Source: Agrobacterium vitis
Lineage (GTDB): Bacteria > Pseudomonadota > Alphaproteobacteria > Rhizobiales > Rhizobiaceae
Length of the DNA stretch: 64,000 nt
NCBI RefSeq assembly: GCF_013426735.1
Contig: NZ_AP023272.1
Location: forward strand, 2,524,501-2,588,500
Direction: 5' to 3'
Shown: one piece after another, positions 59,901 to 64,000 of the stretch
Layout: each line of letters starts with the position of its first letter
Position numbering within the stretch: position 1 is the stretch's first letter
Translations under genes and position numbers: made by a program
Notes under the pieces: model-generated
Told to the model about the DNA's origin: nothing
The model's database searches: none
What the model saw: only the letters and a program-made list of their open reading frames with translations

Positions 59901-61487
59901 TGTCGTGGACTGCGCAGCAGGCACGCCGCTGGACACACTGCCGGTGACCGGAGCCTGATAATCGCTCCCCTGATTCCAATCATAGTCAGCCGGATCGACT
60001 TCCGTGATATCGAGGACAACATCAAGGTTGGGCTGATCGAGAACACCATCGACCCGAAACCGCTTCTCGACATAACCATTGCGATTGCTGGAGGTGGCGA
60101 CAATGTCACCCGGCTCCAATGCCCCGAACTTTGGCGGCATGGAAATGGTGTGACGGCGGGCGCGACGCGCTTCCTTCAGGGCCGATTGCATCAGCCGCTG
60201 CACCTGGGCAGCGTAAGGCACGAAGTCGAGGCTGACATCCGACAGCAGACGACGGTTGCCGTCTTCCACCTCATAATCGCCGTTATAGAGCGGCGGGGCT
60301 TCCGTCATGTTCCAGGCGTCGTCCGGCGATGGATAAGACGCGGAGATCCCGTTGATGGTGTCGGACAGGCCGAAGAATGGCGCAAAGCTCTGCTCTTCCG
60401 TGGATAGAATATCCGCATCGGTGAAGGTCATGACCGGTTCGTCCGACACGCCGATGAATGGCTTATAGGTGCCGCCGATCTCGGCAAGCCGCCCGTTGCA
60501 GGCGGTCAGCATCGCCTGTGCCGCATCCTGCAAGGCGGCACTGACCTGCACCTCAGCACCAGAGCGATAGGTGGCCTCCAGGCCATCAGCACCTTCAATC
60601 AGGGTGCGGCATTTTCCGATCTGGGCAATCCAGTGGCTGGCAGGCAAGCGCCGTTCGGTGACGGTCTGGAGGCCATAGAGCCATTGACCGTTCCAGCGGA
60701 TACCGCGCATCAGGGCATAGAGCTGGACAACAGGCAGGCGGTCGCCATCGCCGCCCCAGGTCGAGGCGTCGCTCCAGCGCTGTGCACCATTGCCGCCAAC
60801 CGAGCTATCCTTGGAGGGATCATAAAGCCGCATACCATCCAGCACGAACTTGAAGGATGGGAAGCCGGAAAACAGCTCCTGGTTCACGCGCGAGGTGGCA
60901 ATCACATAGGCAACGCCATGGCCGACCCGGGTATTCTCGTAAGGGCGGGCCGTGGACGAGACGCGGTTGACCAGAAAGCTATCGGCTTCAGTCTGCGTGC
61001 CATCGTAAAATTTGAGCCAGAGGTAATCGGTATTGCCCTTGCGGTAATCGACAACCGGCCAGCCGTATTCGGCATGCGGATGATCGAAATCGATCTCGCA
61101 GGCGACGCCATTGACCACCGCCACCAGCAGCGACTTGATCGGCGCATCGGCCAGCGCAATGACCTGCGTGACATAGGCGTTGGGCGTCTTGCCCGCATTG
61201 CCCCAGGTATTGGCATAAACCAGAGAACCAGCCGTCGCCGTCATGCCAAAAATGATCGAACGCGGCACGGTGCCACCAGACTGCAATTGCCCATTGACGG
61301 CAAAGCTTGCCGTGGAAGCCTTGTTCTTGCCCGCCACAGCCGAGGCCAGATAGTTCAAACCAACGCCGACGGCGGCCTTCAGCAGCGTCGAGCCGATAAC
61401 GCCCATACCGCCGATAAAGGTCGAGACCGCGCCAATAGCCGACGCCACGCCGCTGACAATGGCGGCGATGCCAGAAAAGATTGCCAT
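56916..61487 (-). CDS. Large phage tail tip / fibre protein
   Basis: This is a 1523-residue protein starting MAIFSGIAAIVSGVASAIGA, a hydrophobic Gly/Ala-rich N-terminus. Residues 20 to about 560 resemble the tail-tip attachment proteins of siphophages (VPRSIIFGMTATAGSLVYAN, MPPKFGALEPGDIVATSSNR). The rest is fibre-like, with many short A-V-T-T-x-K-L-A repeats (GAVTTAKVASGAITTNLLAV) and two copies of a 175-residue module with NLVPDNQMQDFG and GQYRVTGSA. The start at 61487 gives the hydrophobic N-terminus; longer frames overlap the acetyltransferase gene. It probably binds the host surface. Confidence 0.85.
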   Translation of the reverse strand: MAIFSGIAAIVSGVASAIGAVSTFIGGMGVIGSTLLKAAVGVGLNYLASAVAGKNKASTASFAVNGQLQSGGTVPRSIIFGMTATAGSLVYANTWGNAGKTPNAYVTQVIALADAPIKSLLVAVVNGVACEIDFDHPHAEYGWPVVDYRKGNTDYLWLKFYDGTQTEADSFLVNRVSSTARPYENTRVGHGVAYVIATSRVNQELFSGFPSFKFVLDGMRLYDPSKDSSVGGNGAQRWSDASTWGGDGDRLPVVQLYALMRGIRWNGQWLYGLQTVTERRLPASHWIAQIGKCRTLIEGADGLEATYRSGAEVQVSAALQDAAQAMLTACNGRLAEIGGTYKPFIGVSDEPVMTFTDADILSTEEQSFAPFFGLSDTINGISASYPSPDDAWNMTEAPPLYNGDYEVEDGNRRLLSDVSLDFVPYAAQVQRLMQSALKEARRARRHTISMPPKFGALEPGDIVATSSNRNGYVEKRFRVDGVLDQPNLDVVLDITEVDPADYDWNQGSDYQAPVTGSVSSGVPAAQSTTGWSVVAGSVTDSDSQDRRPAIVVSCTADLDDVARVWVKVRVKATGVVVYDSDAHPYAGAATWTLSGAWCLALTEYEVQGKLVPVSSRETVASDWLSVTTLNLSESTDVLDGSIVSSKIADAAVTASKIMDEAVTNLKLADAAVGTSKLQVEAVTQEILAAKSVIADKLAEAAVTGAKLAAQAVDATKFAASIEPVRVVSALPTSRVSAYVTFNGEAYRWNGAAYVKTVATAELTGQLIGSQIADLAIVASKIADGIITGTKLAADTIGANNLAANSVTAKQLVLTDFTNLVPDNQMQDFGSSWSGAGWSSWTDPYLGGMASRSQAVYSYVAGQTNYSPELTGKIFPVTQGGQYRVTGSAYSNGNQSPLLRIKWYTAAGAEISYNDFLYGDSGFGYRTATVNLTAPTNATQARMCAYVWRTATNSNVYVGGFVVQKRNAAELVIDGSIIANMLSVGSVTTDKLAANSVIAGKIASGAVNTDQLVAGAVTTAKVASGAITTNLLAVGQGANFIKNSDFSAGITGWQLEYTNSDFAANWQINLRTDTFAPTPGALEMLQLNGTQGIEMGVSYRKDGAAYDFVSVEAGKQYELSVYYLGHRCNGIQPYIAFVDKNGGVLKFAHAENANGATNGVFPANQNIDPGKQLSNYQRAWFKAQAPAGSVYAYVFFRHKGTINGQANSYLWIHKPFFGEATANQSEPTPWSSSGVVLIQNGNIVAGSVNTDSLAANSVVASKISAGAITTPALAAGSVVGTSIAASTITGANIAAETIGTDKLAANSVTAKQLVLTDFTNLVPDNQMQDFGNSWVGANWQSWTDPYVGGMASRSQARYPYVAGRTGYSEELLGKTFSVTPGAQYRVTGTALCPSGNYSPLLRIKWLNSSGGTISYNDFVAGDRSSGVVTTTINLTAPAGAVQAVMAAYVWRTATTGDVYVGGFVVNKRNASELIVDGSITADKLAVNSLSAITANLGTVTAGEIRSSNGKMIISLNAGTILITD
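57061..57590 (-). repeat. Internal duplication in the fibre gene, C-terminal copy
   Basis: This 530-bp stretch encodes the second copy of a module of about 175 residues that begins near NSVTAKQLVLTDFTNLVPDN and ends near NKRNASELIVDGSITADKLA. The copies are clearly similar in protein and in DNA but differ in detail (for example PYVAGRTGYSEELLGKTFSV here), so the duplication is not very recent. Confidence 0.85.
58568..59085 (-). repeat. Internal duplication in the fibre gene, N-proximal copy
   Basis: This is the first copy of the same 175-residue module (YSYVAGQTNYSPELTGKIFP, then GGFVVQKRNAAELVIDGSII). About 980 bp of other fibre sequence separates it from the second copy. The module has a carbohydrate-binding, jelly-roll-like look. 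The flanking DNA also carries short direct repeats, so the region can recombine. Confidence 0.85.
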
Positions 61488-61500
61488 GGATAGGATACCC

Positions 61501-61932
61501 TTAGAGGGGTTTGATAAAATGCGTCTCAGCGGGCGTATAGCCGCGCCGCGCGTAAAGGCTCGACACATCGTTGGTGGCAAGCGCCGCCATGCCGATGGAG
61601 ATGCAGCCAATGGATTTGGCCCATGCCTCATAGGCATCGAGCATGTTAAGGCCGGAGCGACCCCGCGCCTCAGGTGCAATGAACCACACCGTTTCCTTGG
61701 CCATCAGACCCGCCCCGAATGGATGATCAAAGGCAGATGCCAGCAGCAGGCCGCACACGCTGCCATCGCGTTCCAGCAGCAACGCACAGGCCATGGGATT
61801 GTCGAGATGCAGGCGATACAGCGCATCGGCCCGCGCCGCCTCAAATCGGAAGGCATAGCCAGCCGCTGCATGACTGTCCCGCAGCAAGGCGATGACGGCA
61901 AACCGGTCGGCAATCGTGCCGGGCCTAACCAT
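61501..61932 (-). CDS. Phage-encoded GNAT acetyltransferase
   Basis: This is a 143-residue GNAT protein placed between tail genes. It starts MVRPGTIADRFAVIALLRDS and has the acetyl-CoA-binding region ETVWFIAPEARGRSGLNMLD and the C-terminal SSLYARRGYTPAETHFIKPL. Its start overlaps the stop of the upstream tail gene by eight bases and its stop is 13 bp before the fibre gene. Similar acetyltransferases occur at this place in some phages. The substrate is unknown. Confidence 0.85.
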   Translation of the reverse strand: MVRPGTIADRFAVIALLRDSHAAAGYAFRFEAARADALYRLHLDNPMACALLLERDGSVCGLLLASAFDHPFGAGLMAKETVWFIAPEARGRSGLNMLDAYEAWAKSIGCISIGMAALATNDVSSLYARRGYTPAETHFIKPL

Positions 61933-62611
61933 TTCTCGCCAAGGCCTTGGCCAGGAAATCCGCCATGCTGGTTGTTGTTGTGGTCGTGATCTTGCCTTGG
62001 GTCTGACCCCAGAACAGTTCCCAATCACCAACCACCGCCGCATCCTGATAGAAATTGTCGGTGGAGCTGCGCAACTTCTGGCTGGCATCCGACCGGGTGT
62101 CGGGATTGGAGCGGGTGATTTCCTGCATATGCGAGGCGCAGGTCAGTGTCACCGCGCCGGTATCGCCTTCGGCTGGGGTCTTGATCTCTATCGTGTCGAT
62201 AAAGCCCAGGAACCGCAGTTCTGCCGGAGACACCAGCTTGCGGGTCTGCGGGGAAAACAGGCCGCGATAGATTTCCACGCGGGCCTGTTTGCAATCGTAG
62301 AGCCGCACGGCCTGCGCCACCATATCATCAATCTGGGACATGGTGATGGTAACATTCTGCGCCTCCAAGGTCGAAACCAGCGGGATTTCTGTGATGCTGA
62401 TCAATGTGCCGGAGCCGTAAAAGCTCCTGATATCGGCGTTGCCGGTGTCAGGGTGGACCACCTCGGCAGAGACATTGCCGACATCTGACCAGAAGCCGAC
62501 AGCAGCCGGGTTACCAGTGGTTCGGTCGCGGGCGATAATCCAGAGAAAATCACGCGCCACCAATTGCCGCGCCGCCAGCGCGTTGGTGATTGCAGCAGGA
62601 TATAAGCGCAT
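61925..62611 (-). CDS. Phage tail protein of the tail-tip module
   Basis: This is a 228-residue protein with a beta-rich body: FLWIIARDRTTGNPAAVGFW, SAEVVHPDTGNADIRSFYGS, RVEIYRGLFSPQTRKLVSPA and FLGFIDTIEIKTPAEGDTGA. The arrangement between a minor tail protein and the tail-tip protein resembles a hub component. The C-terminus has a Thr-rich run (TTTTTTSMAD). I cannot give a specific family name with confidence. Confidence 0.7.
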   Translation of the reverse strand: MRLYPAAITNALAARQLVARDFLWIIARDRTTGNPAAVGFWSDVGNVSAEVVHPDTGNADIRSFYGSGTLISITEIPLVSTLEAQNVTITMSQIDDMVAQAVRLYDCKQARVEIYRGLFSPQTRKLVSPAELRFLGFIDTIEIKTPAEGDTGAVTLTCASHMQEITRSNPDTRSDASQKLRSSTDNFYQDAAVVGDWELFWGQTQGKITTTTTTSMADFLAKALARNG

Positions 62612-63237
62612 CAGCGCACCTCGATACCTTGGAAAGACACAGAGCCGCGCCCGGTGGACGCATCGGCTTCAGAGTAAATCGACCCCGGCACGATCATCAT
62701 CGTGCAGGAGGGCCGCAGCAGCGTGACCGCAGACCCCGCAGCGGTCCCCGGCCACAGATGCGGGCGAAGCTCGAACGGCCCGGCAACACCCGACCCATTG
62801 GCAACCGCACCCTCGACAATGCGGTAAAGTCCGCTGCCTGCAATCTGGATCATGTCGCCAACCGAGACCACATAACCGGCACCCAGCCCGGAGAGTGTCA
62901 CACTCTTATTGTCACCGCCGATGGCCGACAGCACCACGCCATTCTCCGGCACGGGCTTGCCGGTCGGAGAGGCAATGGGCCGGGACCGTGACAGGGAATA
63001 TCCCCGGAAGTATTGCAGCCCGCCTTCCAGCGCCTCGATCCGCGCCCGCCAGGCGTCCAGGTCGTTCGGCTTCAACTGCTTTGTCTGATAGGCCGCCGAC
63101 CACAGCGGCGACCCCAGATCCTTCACATAAGTCACCCCGCCAGCGGTGCGCGATTGCTCCTGGCGAGACAGCGGTTCGAACTTGGTCGACCAGCCGGGGA
63201 AATCCGCGAGCAGGTCGATGGGATAGACGATGGTCAT
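62611..63237 (-). CDS. Phage minor tail protein
   Basis: This is a 208-residue protein starting MTIVYPIDLLADFPGWSTKF. It has a beta-rich region with GVVLSAIGGDNKSVTLSGLG and MIQIAGSGLYRIVEGAVANG that looks like a small beta-barrel. Its stop touches the next gene by one base and its start overlaps the tape-measure stop by four bases. The place directly after the tape-measure gene is where distal tail and minor tail proteins are encoded. Confidence 0.72.
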   Translation of the reverse strand: MTIVYPIDLLADFPGWSTKFEPLSRQEQSRTAGGVTYVKDLGSPLWSAAYQTKQLKPNDLDAWRARIEALEGGLQYFRGYSLSRSRPIASPTGKPVPENGVVLSAIGGDNKSVTLSGLGAGYVVSVGDMIQIAGSGLYRIVEGAVANGSGVAGPFELRPHLWPGTAAGSAVTLLRPSCTMMIVPGSIYSEADASTGRGSVSFQGIEVR

Positions 63238-64000
63238 ACCTTCACGCCCCTTGCCCGCGCGCCTTTCACAATCCCGATCACTTTGGCTTCAAGGGTCTTG
63301 CGATCCTGGGTCATGGCATTCTGCAAGCGCGCCACTGCCTCAGCATCCGCCCCACGAGCGTCAATGACCGGCGAGTAATTGATCTGGGTCGCGGCAGCTT
63401 TGCTGGACGCCGCCCTGGACAGATCCGGCATGCGCGGCGCACTTGGCCCGACATAGCCGCCGCTGGAATAGCCCTTCAGCCGCTTGCGCATGGCGTCCAG
63501 GCCAGCCGGTCCACCAGCCTTTCGAACGGCATCCGCATCAAAGACATACTCGCCCTTGTGCACGACGCCCGCAGGTTCATATTTGCCCCCCGCCCCGGTA
63601 TAGCCGCCATCGGCAAAGCCAATCGCCTTGGCAAAGCCGGTCAACCAGCCACCACTGCTGGTCGCGGACGATCCGCCGAACAGGCCGTCAAACGCGCTAT
63701 TCAAGGCCAGCTCGCCAAGCTTCTTGAGAACGCCGGACAGGGCATCGCTAAAGCTTTCGGCCCCCATGATCACATCGGAAAAGGCTGACTTGGCGGTATC
63801 GTAAAACTCTTGTGCTGCCTGTTGCGACCGCTGCTGGGCTTCCTCGACCTTGCGCAGGATATCGGCCTGCTCGGCATAAGCTTCTGACGCAGCTTTGATC
63901 TTGGCGATCTGGTCGGGGGTTAGTTCGACCGTGCGCCAGTTCTCATCATTGTTGCGTCGCGCTTCTTCACGAACATCCTGGAGCGCCTGCTGTTCGAGAT
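63234..64000 (-). CDS. Phage tail tape-measure protein, C-terminal part (cut by window end)
   Basis: The minus-strand frame stays open from the stop at 63234 to the window edge, giving about 255 C-terminal residues. It contains a helical, Gln/Glu-rich part (EEAQQRSQQAAQEFYDTAKS) followed by SDALSGVLKKLGELALNSAF, FDGLFGG, GGSSATSSGGWLTGFAKAIG, ADGGYTGAGGKYEPAGVVHK and a GxxxFDADAVRKAGG segment. This pattern is typical of tape-measure C-termini, including the Gly-rich GGYTG stretch. A GTG at 63773 is not the real start. The N-terminal part lies beyond the window. Confidence 0.85.
   Translation of the reverse strand, partial: LEQQALQDVREEARRNNDENWRTVELTPDQIAKIKAASEAYAEQADILRKVEEAQQRSQQAAQEFYDTAKSAFSDVIMGAESFSDALSGVLKKLGELALNSAFDGLFGGSSATSSGGWLTGFAKAIGFADGGYTGAGGKYEPAGVVHKGEYVFDADAVRKAGGPAGLDAMRKRLKGYSSGGYVGPSAPRMPDLSRAASSKAAATQINYSPVIDARGADAEAVARLQNAMTQDRKTLEAKVIGIVKGARARGVKV

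Larger units (their letters stand above)
52039..64000 (-). mobile_element. Prophage tail and lysis region (partial, continues beyond the window)
   Basis: All structural genes here read leftwards in the order tape measure, tail-tip proteins, acetyltransferase, large tail/fibre protein, small tail proteins, tail-assembly-like protein, endolysin, spanins and holin. This is the late end of a long-tailed dsDNA phage. Head, replication and integrase genes are not in view. The genes are tightly packed with four-base overlaps. The left boundary of the whole integrated element is inferred to be the tRNA-Leu remnant at 40045 rather than 52039. Confidence 0.85.

Noticed and set aside
60633..61493. 286-codon plus-strand open frame over the fibre gene
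   Set aside because: It is antisense to a coherent phage tail protein and lacks a ribosome-binding site and domain features.
52039..64000. Gene transfer agent instead of a prophage
   Set aside because: The gene order and products (fibre with repeats, GNAT, TA pair, spanins, RelE) do not follow the conserved rhodobacterial/rhizobial GTA tail layout.

Overview
The window looks like a chromosome segment of an alphaproteobacterium of the Rhizobiales, most likely Rhizobiaceae (Agrobacterium/Allorhizobium/Rhizobium type). The strongest indicators are the complete acpXL-fabZ-fabF-fabF-adh-lpxXL cluster for the very-long-chain fatty acid of lipid A, an FnrN-type regulator next to hemN, a PdhS/PleC-like histidine kinase, usg, cobT/cobS and a B12 riboswitch in front of bluB. 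The assignment rests on recognition of gene families and gene order only.

Layout. 0.1-2.6 kb: a polar amino-acid ABC transporter (binding protein and two permeases; no ATPase in view). 2.8-20.2 kb: housekeeping and stand-alone genes (usg, TPR-methyltransferase, proline iminopeptidase, 3-hydroxyacid dehydrogenase, Lrp regulator, uracil-DNA glycosylase, nuclease, histidine kinase, tRNA-Asn, an anmK gene fused in frame to an acetyltransferase, tyrS, riboswitch-bluB, nadE). 20.2-25.9 kb: the lipid A very-long-chain acylation operon on the minus strand. 26-28.9 kb: hemN with an anaerobox, divergent from fnrN, then a deformylase-like gene with a degenerate active site. 29-35.5 kb: BON protein, OprB-like porin, diacylglycerol kinase, cobT, cobS, DUF1289 and a membrane aspartic protease.

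35.8-40.0 kb is an insertion-sequence pile-up: a complete IS66-type element, a truncated IS5-type transposase and a complete IS481-type element, all bracketed by a 25-bp direct repeat. Just right of it, at 40,010-40,058, lie a terminator and the last 14 nt of a tRNA-Leu-like gene (minus strand) with no tRNA body. I read this as the left attachment site of an integrated element that continues past the right end of the window.

Inside that inferred element, 40.6-52.0 kb is an AT-rich surface-glycan cassette: a two-domain GT2 glycosyltransferase, a large HAD protein, a sulfotransferase, an unknown probable glycan enzyme, a glycerophosphodiesterase-like protein, a HAD phosphatase, a fused tandem nucleotidyltransferase and a third divergent nucleotidyltransferase. 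52.0-64.0 kb is the tail and lysis end of a prophage read leftwards (tape measure, tail tip, an acetyltransferase, a 1523-residue tail/fibre protein with an internal duplication, small paralogous tail proteins, endolysin, overlapping spanins, holin), interrupted by a RelE/XRE toxin-antitoxin pair with its own promoter. The most interesting hypothesis is that the glycan cassette is prophage cargo that alters the host cell surface, and that its phosphodiesterase/phosphatase/nucleotidyltransferase block makes an unusual nucleotide-activated substituent.
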